Part shown: positions 37,400-48,869 of the stretch, in pieces
How positions within the stretch are numbered: the first letter of the stretch is position 1
How the letters are laid out: every line of letters begins with the position of its first letter
From: Stratiolaelaps scimitus
Lineage: Eukaryota > Arthropoda > Arachnida > Mesostigmata > Laelapidae
Reading direction: 5' to 3'
Assembly: GCA_019614645.1 (NCBI GenBank)
Contig: JABWDB010000035.1
Location: forward strand, 2,976,001 to 3,040,000
Length of the DNA: 64,000 bases
The notes under the pieces: model-generated
Database searches by the model: none
Told to the model about the DNA's origin: nothing
Seen by the model: the letters and a program-made list of their open reading frames with translations, nothing else
Made by a program: the position numbers and the translations under genes

Positions 37400-40013
37400 T
37401 CTTATTTGATTTCACTCACCCGCATGATATTTACAATATTTACAACGATCATTTGCGGCATGGTATCCCTCGGATTGACATACAAGGTGGTAGAAGCCGT
37501 GTACGGCGAACCTAATGATATGATGCCTGTTTGCTCTGCCGCTAAGTTTCCAGGTGTCATCCGTCATGGCCGGCGTCATAGAAAATAAAGGGTCCACCTC
37601 ATTGTTCTTCCTATTTTGGCAGTCAATGAACGTACGATAACTTTCTGTTTCTGGGAGGTTGAACGATTCGCGGACTTCTTCTACGAATGATGGTGTATCA
37701 TTCAGCAGATAGACAATTCGATTTCGGGCCGTCGCGTGCAATCCAAGTACCGATTTCAAGGACGCCGGTTTAACTCTGTCTAAGGTGGTCAGATCCCGGG
37801 AAGTGAGTTTGTCTCAGACAACCTGGATTCCAAATGTAGCTATAGGCGAGATCTTCATGGTTAAATGATTTCAGGGCTGTGTCCACCGATAACCGTTGTG
37901 GTCGCTCGATTGTGTGTGTTGCGATCAATGCTTTCCTGGCTCGTTCTTCAACATGTGGGGTGAATGACTTGCCTGTTGTTGTTATAGTTAGTCCAAGGTA
38001 TGTAAACGAATTAACTATTTGCAGTCACTCTCTGTCTAGTCGGAACGCGTCCGTCTCGCCAAGCCTTCCCCTTTTTCGAAGTTACATTGCCACAGTTTTA
38101 GCTTTGTTGATCTGAAGCCCGACATAGTTATTTAGGGTTGTCAGCGCTTGCTGGAAATGAAATCTACTCCTGCAATACAAAAAAGCAACGGACTTAGTTT
38201 ATCCCCTTGAGCAAGCCCCGTCGTCTGTTCCACCCCGTGTATTTACAAGACTCCATCGTCTATAAGTACCATGTTCTTCTGTAGAATATTTTTCAGCACC
38301 CTTGGTATATAAAGGGGCACGCCGTGATATGCTAGCTTTGGAAGTACTATGCTTCCGGACCCCGAATCAAAGGCGGCTTCAAAATCAACGAAAACTGCGT
38401 AGAGGTATTGCTTCGGGCGGCCCAATGTATTGTTGGCATCGTCGATGAGTATCCTGCTTGCTGTCATCGTCGATCTGCCGGTACGGAAGCCGTGTTGCTC
38501 AGGCGGAAGATCGTCGCGATGTTCGAGGTAATAGACGTCGGACTAGGATACTTGAGAGCAGCTTATAAATACAACTATTTTTTTGCAAATCCTCTCCAAG
38601 ACTTCGGGTCATTGGGATCTCCCTTTCCCTTAGGAATTGCCACCGCTGAGCACTCCCACCATGTTGAGGAAATTCTTCCCATTGCCAGACAAGCATTGAA
38701 TAGTTTTGTCCAACAGGGCTCGAAAACCAAAGCTTCCTTGATGTACTCGTTGTAAATTCCGTCGGGTCCGCAAGCCTTGCGGTTGGGGATCCTGAAGATG
38801 CCATGTAAAACTTCTGGAATCGTAAGATCTCTCTGAAGGTTTACAATATACTCGAGTTCCTCTGCACGCCAGCACGAATGGTAGTGCGGCACCTCGGTGG
38901 GAACGGTGTCGCTAGAGCTCAACATACCCCGGAAGTGTGCTTGGAGAGCCTCCGGGTTGACTGGGCAGGTGGGCCGGACTGCTCTAGAGTGTCGGGCCAG
39001 ACGTGTGGAGTTCGCTCGGCTTCGTGTAGTAGTTTGGCCTCACGGTTTTCTTCAACGTTCTGCTTGGCGGTGCTAAGGCAGTCTCTGTAGTACTTCTTAA
39101 TCCTTGAGGTGAACGGCGCGAGGTGCGTTTGGTGTCTGCCCATCTCTCTTGCTTAAAGCGAGATGCGGTTAGCCTGCGTGCATTCTTGAGTCCACCACGG
39201 TCTGATAGGTTGGAGTCGTTCGGGGGTACACAAGCTTTCAGCGTTGTGCTAGAAACGTGTGACCTCCGGATTGTCTGCGTACGGGAAGAAAGCGCTGAAC
39301 GCATCGGGGAGCGTATTACCATCTAGTTTCCTGCTACCTGTATGTCGTTTACTGGAGTGTGTGCTTCCCGATCTCTCAGAATCACTTCGAGCCCGACCGG
39401 CAGATGTCACTTGAGAAGACAACCCTCCTTGAGTGGATTTTCTGCACCAACGTATCGGGCGTCTTGACGTTATATTTGTGGTGAACATGTCGATCACAGA
39501 GGTCCCCATAGGGCCGACGAACGTTAGAATTTCCGGATCCGTAGCTACCCACAATCCAAAGCTATCCAGGATCTCCATGCACGCGACCGTCCGTGGCTGT
39601 TCTGGCTGGTCAATTTCCACATTCAGGTCGCCAGCGAGTACTGTCGGTTTCCCTGTCGTCAGCCGGCAGCATCTTAGAAGCTTTTCGTTGAGCATAAGAG
39701 TACCTTCTACATCATGCGGCCGTTCGTACATTGCGATGACACTTAGGTTCTCCCCCTCGAGAACTACGCAATTGTCCTCCGCCAGGGTCAACTTCATTGG
39801 CCCGAGTCGATGGTTATCGAACACAGCTACGCCACCGCTAGCACGGCCTGTAGCACTCAACCGCGTTGCAGGGCAGCGTGCAGAATAGAAATTGGGTAGA
39901 GTAAGGGGTGTGGTCGACCAGGTTTCCGTCAGTATGAGTACATCGACCATTTGTAGAGTGTCTTCCGGGAGTAAAAGGAGCGAGCAAGAAACACTCTCAT
40001 AATTCCAATGCAC
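37400..40013 (-). mobile_element. LINE B, nearly full ORF2 of a non-LTR retrotransposon
   Basis: Order on the minus strand: an APE-type endonuclease (40013 to about 39380) with ILTETW, GGVAVF, AGDLNVEID and TFVGPMGTSVIDMF; a linker; RT from about 38860 with NRKACGPDGIYNEYI and VAIPKGKGDPNDPKSWRG; motif A in YAVFVDFEAAFDS (about 38405-38365); motif B in GLAQGDKLSP (about 38215-38185). The frame then jumps straight to FQQALTTLNN, so the stretch that should hold YADD is missing. After this come thumb-region remnants, SVLGLHATARNRIVYLLND (about 37755-37700) and a zinc-knuckle-like end with CKYC. One base appears missing around 39406, where the last endonuclease motif (SDH) would read. Several stops follow. 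The copy is inactive. A 151-codon + frame over the endonuclease is a shadow. Confidence 0.9.
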
Positions 40014-42543
40014 TAAACTTATTTTTACTTAATTTACTTAATTTTACTTAATTCTGTCTTAATATATACTCTATTTTCTTGTGTATGTATGATTCATTAT
40101 TGGATGTGAAGTGCATTGCGGTACTGAAGTCCTTCGTATACACTGACAGTGTAGATTAAACGTTCTGCTCGCAGCATGCATAAAAATATAAAAATAATAA
40201 AAAAAAATGTTTGTTGTGATAATGAAGACAATAATATTGACGTAAACAACTGATGCATACATTTTGCTGCGAATAACACTCTGTGACAATATGTTGACAA
40301 GCAACATATTGTTAGGCAATATATGCTTGATAATAAGCGGGCACATCGATTGTATTATATACAGGACCAAGGCAGATCATTGTTCCTAAAGCAGACTGAA
40401 TATAAAGATTCCAATTCATAGTCAATCAGTTAACGCTGCGGCGAAATTGACAGGACAATGAGTTTTTTTTTAACAATGAGCTGTACGATAATACCTATGA
40501 GCTCGATACGAGCAAACCCACCGGTAAGCAAATCTAATATTGTTGATATCGAATACCCCTTAACGAGAAATCGTAAATTTGATTCATCGTTCATAATACC
40601 GAACTTATAAAAGTGATTATTATTGTTAATATTCGCATGTATATATATATATTCGTCAATATGCATATATTTATATCTAGCATATTTGCATATTTTTTAT
40701 ATATTTATCAATACATCCCCTGGTGAGAAAACCAAAGTTGGGCGCGAATGATTCCGATTCCGGTTCTTAGCCCAGTAAAGTCTTTCTTAATATCTACATC
40801 TTGTTTTGGCCAGGCGTCTGCGTGTTCATTGCGATATGTCCTCGTTCGTCTTTTGCACATCAACGAACAAGCGAACAGTATTGGAGTAATCGGTCATGTA
40901 CTATTAGTTGGCAAGTGAAATAGCCGTACACAGGATATATCATTGACACGTTTGCTTCGGGTCACGTTTCGCATTGAAATGCATGAGAAGCTTCTCCAGC
41001 GTTCCAAATACAAAGCAGGCTTCATTTGGAAGGCCGTACGTCACATGATGAGCAAGTACACATTTCTAGAGAGACAACCTGATGGATAGCTTATCGATCC
41101 ATTACGGACAAGTGAGATATCGCCATCTCAAAATATATCACTGTTACACTCCCTGTGCAGTACGAGAGTGTCATCTCAATGGAGATGACATATCGAAACA
41201 CGTGCGTCTGTGTGTGTGTGTGTGTGTGCGCGGTACTAGAAAGATTACCACTTATTACCAATTTCGTCAGAGTTAACGAGACAAGACATTATCAAAGACT
41301 TATTTCGCCTACGTTGAAGACGAAGCCGAAAGCTCCGCCTTGGTTATGACCTTTGCCAGGTAGAGAGACCTGGAGCAGGTGGTCCACGTAATTATGAGTT
41401 GCTGCACTGCTCTGTGGGCCAAGTCGCATCCTACCCGGTGTCGTGTCAGGGCTTACTGTTAAAGACGTCATGGCAAATTCGGATGGGCGGAAATTGCTCA
41501 ACAGAAGACAAATTGAGCAGGCTTACGCAAGTGTTAATGTTGAGCATTCTATTGTATTCCATGTGAATGTTTCATGCTGAATAGCACAGGCGCGATCATC
41601 AGTCTGCTCGATGAAACATATCGCCGACCCAACGAGTCACTTATCGAGGCCTATACTAGCCAATGCATGCTGCATGAAAGCGAGAAATGGTCCCATCCAA
41701 TCATTTCCCCAAGTTACGAAATCTCGAGTTAATTTCAGGTCTAATATCGAAGGTACGGTGAGCTCGGAACGATATGCGAAGCCTGTCGACGACAAAGCAA
41801 AGTGATGATGCATGCGTCCTCCAAGTAGCTCTATCAAAGCCGGGGTTATATAGGCATCGACTGGCGAGATGGAGAGACTATTGCCCTCCGGCGCTGTGTG
41901 GCAATGAACTGCACCAAACACATTGGGCCATCGCTTATGGGTATCAAGCAAGCGCATCTTCATTCCTTTCACGATATGCGTTGCGGATTCAGGCTTTTCC
42001 GATCTAAATTCGAGCTTATCGTAAATTGCCATTGTCGTGTTACTCCGCTCTGCTCTGCTCTGTCCGTTACCCTGTACCGATGGTCAGCCTGCTTATTGCC
42101 ATTACACTCATCTCGTCGCAGTACTCACACTAACCTGTCTCAGTTAATTCACATCGTGGAAATGAGCTTCTAGCCAAATCGAATATCTTAACTTATCGAG
42201 AATAGTTACTGGGCATGTGCCTGCCTTTATCGACAGCATGACCTCTCTCGGCAATTCCTGTCTTCTTGCTATGAGCGTATCTGATTGCCACGCTCTGTGT
42301 GTGCTTAGGTTGTCCTTTCATTGAGGTTCCGCTTTGCTTCGTCTATGTATGATGTGGAAAAGCTCGTAGAGTTCGGCTCACTCAACGAGCTCAAGAGTTC
42401 ACTGCACTTTTCATACTGACCCAGCTTCGTTCGCAATGGCAGCCAGAAACATCCTCGTAATAGCGAGAGCACAAATGAGATGGGTAATCTTGCAAATTGT
42501 TCACCGTTCTAAGGATGACTACGCGAAGAGCTCATTTTATTCA
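40014..42543. other. Non-coding stretch
   Basis: No gene recognised. AT-rich from 40014 to 40720. A perfect 11-bp hairpin lies at 40286-40312 and a (TG)n tract at about 41210-41227. The minus frame at 41637-42032 has no domain. Confidence 0.45.
40286..40312. repeat. Perfect 11-bp inverted repeat, 5-base loop
   Basis: ACAATATGTTG at 40286-40296 and its exact reverse complement at 40302-40312, loop ACAAG. Confidence 0.95.
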
Positions 42544-42555
42544 GTTCACGTTACA

Positions 42556-42740
42556 AGTAATGCCGAATCCAGAGAAGAGATGGACTCTCTCAGCAGAGGA
42601 TGGTGGCTTTAGCAAGTATAGGCGTTTTGTCATCTACGTCAACCTCCCCTTGCGCTGGACCCGTCCACTTGCTATGGAGATTCGAATGTCTCCAGTGGTG
42701 TTCATGAGTTTGAGGATAGTTCCCTCCTCTATAAAAAAAA
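42556..42740 (+). mobile_element. 185-bp 5'-truncated copy of the R1-like LINE 3' end
   Basis: The sequence matches the last ~180 bases of the LINE at 28819-29848, from AGTAATGCC through CTCTCAGCAGAGGATGG and GGCGTTTTGTCATC to CCTCCTCT and an A run. It is flanked by a 12-bp direct repeat with one mismatch: GTTCACGTTACA at 42544-42555 and GTTTACGTTACA at 42741-42752. This fits a target-primed, strongly 5'-truncated insertion and confirms the 3' end of the family. Confidence 0.85.
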
Positions 42741-43399
42741 GTTTACGTTACAGCCTACGTGGCTATGTGTACATCTTTATACGAAAAAAAGCACCAAGGG
42801 AATCGACACCACGGTGGCCCAACCAATGCTCAGTCTCCTCTGTATTGGTCATTTCGGCATTGAAGAAGCGGTTGTTATTTATTGTTGTCGCATGGAGTGT
42901 AAAGCCACCACATGCAAACCTTCTTGTAATCGCTACAGAAACAAATCGGGCTGATAGGGCCTCTGTTGAATAATCGACATGACACAACGAATAAATGATG
43001 ACGAAAAACAAAAACACGCACTGCCTCGTTTACATGTTTTCTTCTCTGTACAACCTCATGCAATATGTCGCAACCGATAACTTGACCTAGCTACGGAATA
43101 ATGGTTATTGTACCTGACGGCGTTTTCGCAATGATACATTCAATGCCTCGACAGCGAGATTCTCTCTTCGGCGCCAGAAATACGTTTCACTGTGCCCAGG
43201 ATATTCCTTCTATTGCTGGTTCGGTTTATATAATTTCGTTGGACAGCTAACAAAGTTAGTTAGCTCGATTTATGAGCCAGGCTTTTCCTGCGGTAGTCAA
43301 ACTGGACCGTTTTAGAATCTCAGCGCACGGTGCAGTAAAATTTCATTATTCAAAGTTTCATGCACTGGCAGAATAACGGTCCGCTAATTCCCGCATCGG

Positions 43400-43415
43400 T
43401 AGCAGGCGCCTGCTA
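43400..43415. repeat. 16-bp perfect palindrome
   Basis: TAGCAGGCGCCTGCTA reads identically on both strands, with no loop. Confidence 0.95.
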
Positions 43416-44122
43416 TCGCGTGGTGATGAATTATTAAGACTTAGCATGGGAGTCTCCTATAGCTGGGATTGACCTAAAAAAAAAAGTCGATCGTTGGCAA
43501 CTCGGCCGGCTGACAAGAATCTCACGCTTCTGAATTCTCTCGAGTGGAGATAACTTCTTTGAACGCTAACTCTAATCAACCGGAGAGCTTGGACGACGAT
43601 TGTGGTGCCGGGTCTGCAGTCCCCCTCCACCCCCTCCCGATTTTGGCCAATATTAGTGCGCCAAGATGAAGAGGCTGCAGGCTGAGCGTAAATCTCCGTC
43701 AGTATTCAGAAATTTGATCAGATGCTCAGAGACACATGCTGGGTAATACTCACCATTTTCTCGAAGTCGCTACCGAATATATATTGCAACTCCCGCAAAT
43801 TCCTAACCAATTTGAGTTATGCTGTACAAACAGCCTAACATAAAGATGAACAAATCGACGCCGAGCTCCAATAGTTTTCGCTAGTTTCTAATCGGATATA
43901 ACTATTTATATATATTCCTAAAATTGGAATTTTCAGTAGACAATTTCCTTATAATTGCAGATTTGCTACGGGCATCAGCTATCCAAACCACACTTCCCGT
44001 ACGGTCTGACATCGCGTTACAAAATTGTTACACTACAATACGCCTCGTATCGTGCCATAGCCTCAGACGAACACTCACTCCTCTGAACTTAGACACGTTC
44101 GGAAGAGGTGGTCGTCTAAGCG

Positions 44123-44187
44123 TTTGAATGTGATTTGCCTTGTGCTGTCCCCGGCAATGAGACAGCACAAGGTGAATCACATTCGAA
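44123..44187. repeat. 27-bp hairpin, all mismatches G-U compatible
   Basis: Arms 44123-44149 and 44161-44187 pair along their full length with an 11-base loop. Three positions are not Watson-Crick, and on the + strand transcript each would be a G-U wobble, so the RNA stem is continuous. Size and shape resemble a short pre-miRNA. No conserved miRNA seed was recognised. Confidence 0.9.
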
Positions 44188-44292
44188 GCTGGACCTTGCG
44201 TCACAAAAGCAAACCTATTAAAGATTAGGGCATTTTCTGAGATCAAACCGGCGTGGCAATCTCTCATCTTGCCACTAGCCTAGTCATGAGTT

Positions 44293-44324
44293 AATGGGCT
44301 CCTCGATGTCTCGAGGAGCCCATT
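44293..44324. repeat. Perfect 14-bp inverted repeat, 4-base loop
   Basis: AATGGGCTCCTCGA at 44293-44306 and its exact complement at 44311-44324, loop TGTC, only 105 bases after the larger hairpin. Confidence 0.95.
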
Positions 44325-45533
44325 GTACTGTTGAGAGGCTGACGCGGACGTAACGACAGGTGAAATCCATTATAATGTTGCAGCAATGATCGTGCACAAC
44401 GCTTGCTTAAGTCGAAATTATTACTGTGTGTTATGGACATCCGGTCGACGCGTCGAGCTTGAGCTGAAGTCGATGTCCAGTAGCGTAAATGACGACAGTC
44501 GATTAAAACGCGACTCGTTCGTATTCTGATTTCGTAGTTTTTGCTTTGGCAATTGTTCTGCCATTATTTCTGTGACTGAATCGATTTTAATTTTCTCAAA
44601 CCGTCTCGCCGAGTTAATGACGACCTTTCAATCGGAAAGCTCATTAAGCTTGGAGTGAGTCGATCATTGCCGTATAAACTGGACTACAAGTTAATTGACT
44701 CACGTTGCTTGGGCCCTCCTTTAATCAGCGCTGTAGCTAACTAAGATACTTCTTACCGGGGTACAGCATGAGCTCTGTGCGGATGATTTGAAGCTATATG
44801 ATTTCTCAGAACATAACAGTGATTACTTATTACTTCGATATGCGGTGGATGCTGTATTCACGTTGTACGCTACCAAATACATGGTAATTCAAGAAAGGAT
44901 GGTTTTACATGTTCTGAATATCCCTGCGCTGGTGGACCTAGCATCAACCCGTGAATGAACTGAATGGACACCTATTACTGAGCCTATTTCACTCTGACTT
45001 CGCGTGAGAGCTGATAGCGTTTCCTCGACGGGCCTGGTCCTATTTTTCTATCTGAATATTGCTTAGGTATGTGCGTTGAATTTTGCTAGCGATTTTTGCT
45101 TTTTCAGAGTAAATTGTGTAAGAGAGACCTCACGCTGCTACGACGATCTTTACAACCTTAACATGCCAAAGGACCACTTCTGCACATAACGAAACTTTGA
45201 TTGTTCGACAGAATGTATACTAAATTTTACTATCAAATAGTCAACTCACTGTGGAGAGAATGGATCAGGGGTTGGACCCACAAGCATAAATCGCGAGTTC
45301 GACTGATTCGATTTCTTCAAATTACTGAGTAGCTAGGTTTGATACTCGTGGGAGCCGCTGACCCCTCCCTCCCCCTTAACAAGAAACTTCAGCTGGGGGT
45401 GCTGGAGGTCAGAAGTTTCAACCGTTGCACAATTAAGATTTTAATATTATGATTAAGATTATCAAGATCTTCTTGTTATGATTTGTGTTTAATAGAGGAA
45501 TTTTCAAGGTTAATTTTTTTTAAAGGGGGGGGC

Positions 45534-45611
45534 GTGTTGGCATACTAATGCATGCCAACACCATGACCGCTCCCCTCTTATGGAACTGTTGACGATGTTC
45601 AACATCGTCAA
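45534..45611. repeat. Two successive perfect hairpins
   Basis: GTGTTGGCAT (45534-45543) pairs with 45552-45561 across an 8-base loop. TTGACGATGTT (45589-45599) pairs with 45601-45611 across a single base. A G run precedes the first and a T run follows the second. Confidence 0.9.
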
Positions 45612-48600
45612 AAAGAATTTTTTTTACCTTCCAGCCGGATTCCAACGACGTTGAGATCCGGACTATTCGCCATTCCACAAGTCGCTTAGCAGAAAACACT
45701 GCGTAGAGAAATCCAGTTGTGGGTTCAGTATTGTACAGGATAATTTTGCCCGTGGCATCCTGGCACGATTTGGCAAATTCACGAACTTGGGTAATCCCAT
45801 TCTTGTTGCCTTGAAATCATTCTATTCTAAAAATTGTCGTTTTAGGTTCGTGTATGCTATATTATTTCTGTAACTGATATCTCATGGCTGATGATGCGTG
45901 GCAGAGCTTCCCAACTGCACAACGGCATTGCTCCGTTCAGGTGTTGGTTTTCAGGTGATAACACTAACGATAATCAATGTCAATGAGCACAAGGCAAACC
46001 AGCACACGATTCTCAAGTCAAATTAATTATCAGTGTCTCTGTGCCTATGTCGTGTGTGTGTGTATGCGCTACACATATCACAGCTATTCAAGTAAAAAAT
46101 TTGTCAAGCTAGTTTGTTGTTCCTCTCGAAGTGTTGTATTGTAATGGTTACCAAGGTGACAATCGCTGTTTACTCTGCGCATATGGCGAAGCTCAAAATT
46201 GAAGCTGCATTGCATAGAAATCTCATTTTTTTAAAGGCAACAGCAGAACGAAATCAATCTGCACCGATTTCCGACTTAGTTAGCTTACCCTACAACGACT
46301 ATTGACGAGCCGCTGGGCCAGCAGTTCTCGTACAACGGGCCAAAGCGGGTGTGGCTTCGAAGTATTGTAGGTAATTGAACTTGAACTGCTCGTGACCCTG
46401 TACGGACGCTGTTCTGGAGCGGCGGATTGATTAAACAAGAAATTCATCAATATACGCGCATTGGCTACGTTCGCGTAAATAACTCAGATTACCGTTGGGA
46501 GAGTTCGCGGACATTTTCCGGCTTTGCAAAATGTACTATTACTTCTTCAACAGTTGTGAGGTCTGAATGCTCTACTTGACTCAGGTTCTCGATGTGTACG
46601 TATACACTGCTCTGCACTGGATTTGCCCGTGATATATAGATCGATTGCAATTTGCTAAGTGCCTCGGACTGAACCACTTAAAAGGGGGTATGAGACAATT
46701 TATTAAGGGTAAGTTTCTGGCCACCTGACCTCCTCTAGCATTGGTCCAGCACAGAGTTTATATATTTTTAGTACTGTTAGTACTTCCGGTTAGTCGATTT
46801 TGCTTCAATTTACCGATGTCTCTCTGATAGATGAGTGAACTTTACAGACTAGCTTAGCCGCATAGTCCAGACATTAATAAGTCATACAGTCCGCTGATTA
46901 GTCAGCAAGCTCAATCGATGTCTATCGACGATTAGAGCACTCGTGAAAACGAAAGGATCATACGCCCAACGCTTCCAATAATTAAACTTCCGATAGCGAT
47001 CACTTTTAGAATCCAAAAGCTGATTGAGGCAGAAAGCGTTAAATTGCAATTAGAACGCACGCATGCATGCATGCATTCTTCTTCGCCGCCCATTGGATTT
47101 ACTACGGGCCTTGGCCCTTGATTGACCAGCCTACGATGCGAGATAACATCAGCCGTATCGTACTAACTACTAATCGAAATGTCATGTAAGAGTCGATTTT
47201 CGGAACTCAACAAAACAATAGCTAATCCATAATAGCTAATCCATCTCGATGACCTCAAACGGATCCAAAACGTGTTCGTCTGCTTATGGCTCGAACAGTC
47301 TCTCTCTGCCTGAACTGCTTGACACTTGGTGCATAGGCACGTGGCTGATGTGTGACGTGCTATTCGTAACGGCAGTGACTGGAAAATGCTCTTGGTAAAT
47401 CGGACATTCACAGTCATCTTTCAAAGGCTCCGAAGTAGAACACAGACATACATCGGGCATTGAAAGGGCATCGCAAATGAGGGAAATGTTGCAATGTGAG
47501 ACCGGTCTACCTCTGATGACTGATGAGAAGCCACGCGCTGCTGAGTTGTGGCTGTTAGTCATTAGTCAACGACGATCGTCTTCGTCAAGAGAAATGTCCA
47601 CGAGGAAGGCTCATGGTTAACTGTGGGTCTGATGCTGAGCGGACTGCTTCGTCGTCCAATCTATGTTGAGCTTATTTTGCTGTGAATTGAATAAATTGTT
47701 AACTATATTTCAGCCACGGGTAACGTACGGTTTCCATTTCGAGATTGTGGTTGGAATCAGTTATCCCAAGACAAGTAGTGGCAATACATCACCTCTGAGT
47801 GGGTCAAAACTGTTATGGAATATACCAAAGTAACGCAGTGAGTATTCTTGTCGTAACGGGGGTTCGTGTATATATAGTAAAAAATAAATAAAAAAGAACA
47901 TAAGTAATCAAGACAGAAGCAGAACAATTCTGTCTATATCAAGTACCCTATTGATATCGATGTTTATTTGTTGTTGTTCTATTTTAACCTTGTGCGAATA
48001 TCGCGCCCTCTATTTCTAGCGCAACCTTGATTATGACATTGTAGATACAGACGTTTGTGGGTGTCATTCAAAGATATGGCAATGTTGCAGGTCAGATGTA
48101 CATTTGTTTCCATTCGAAAACAGTGGTTCTAGGAAGTAGCTCGGCCATGCTGCGACTACGACGATAGCGGGATGGGAGCCCGACTCCACGAGACTGAGGT
48201 AGCGCGAGAGGCCCTTTTTGGCCCGTAGAGGACGTTGGTGACGATGCCGCTGCCGCTGTTGCTGCGGATCAAGATCTATATTGTACAGAGCAAAACGGCT
48301 CGCCGCGCCTCCGACGCCTCCGACGTAAGTTGTTGCCCCGTTAAACATTTATGGCGGTCTTACGAGTCGCACCCGGGTCCGCCAGCAGAAATGCCCTCGG
48401 TATGCTGAGCACCGCTGCTCAGATTGGCTTATTCACTAGCTGCCTCTGGAGCGTGTCAATAATGCACGGAGAATGCTTGAGGGATATGACGTCGAGGAAG
48501 CCAACGCGGTAGTTACAAGTGGTAGTGTCGGTAGTAATATAAGGGAGAAAATAGGATATGTGAAAAGAAAGCTCATGACAGGCGAGGTCGTGTGTAAGCG

Positions 48601-48829
48601 GCTATTCCTCGTCGGCATATAGAATAAGATTAAATTTATCGTATCGATTCGCCAGTAACAGATTCTCCGCCGGCAGTAAAAGGTGACACTGTCCACCACC
48701 ACCACCACTTAGGCTTCTGCGGCAGCATGTGGCTCATCGCGTTTGGCACCATGTGACGTATATCCTGTCTGCGGGTGGCGGAGACATAGGTTCGCGTGAG
48801 AATATCGGAGCAGGCATGTTTGTTGCACC

Positions 48830-48869
48830 ACATATATATACACATATGTATATATATATATATATATAT
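48830..48869. repeat. (TA)n microsatellite, interrupted
   Basis: TA tract broken by CACATATG. Confidence 0.85.

Noticed and set aside
39433..39888. 151-codon + strand frame
   Set aside because: Antisense shadow of the LINE B endonuclease.
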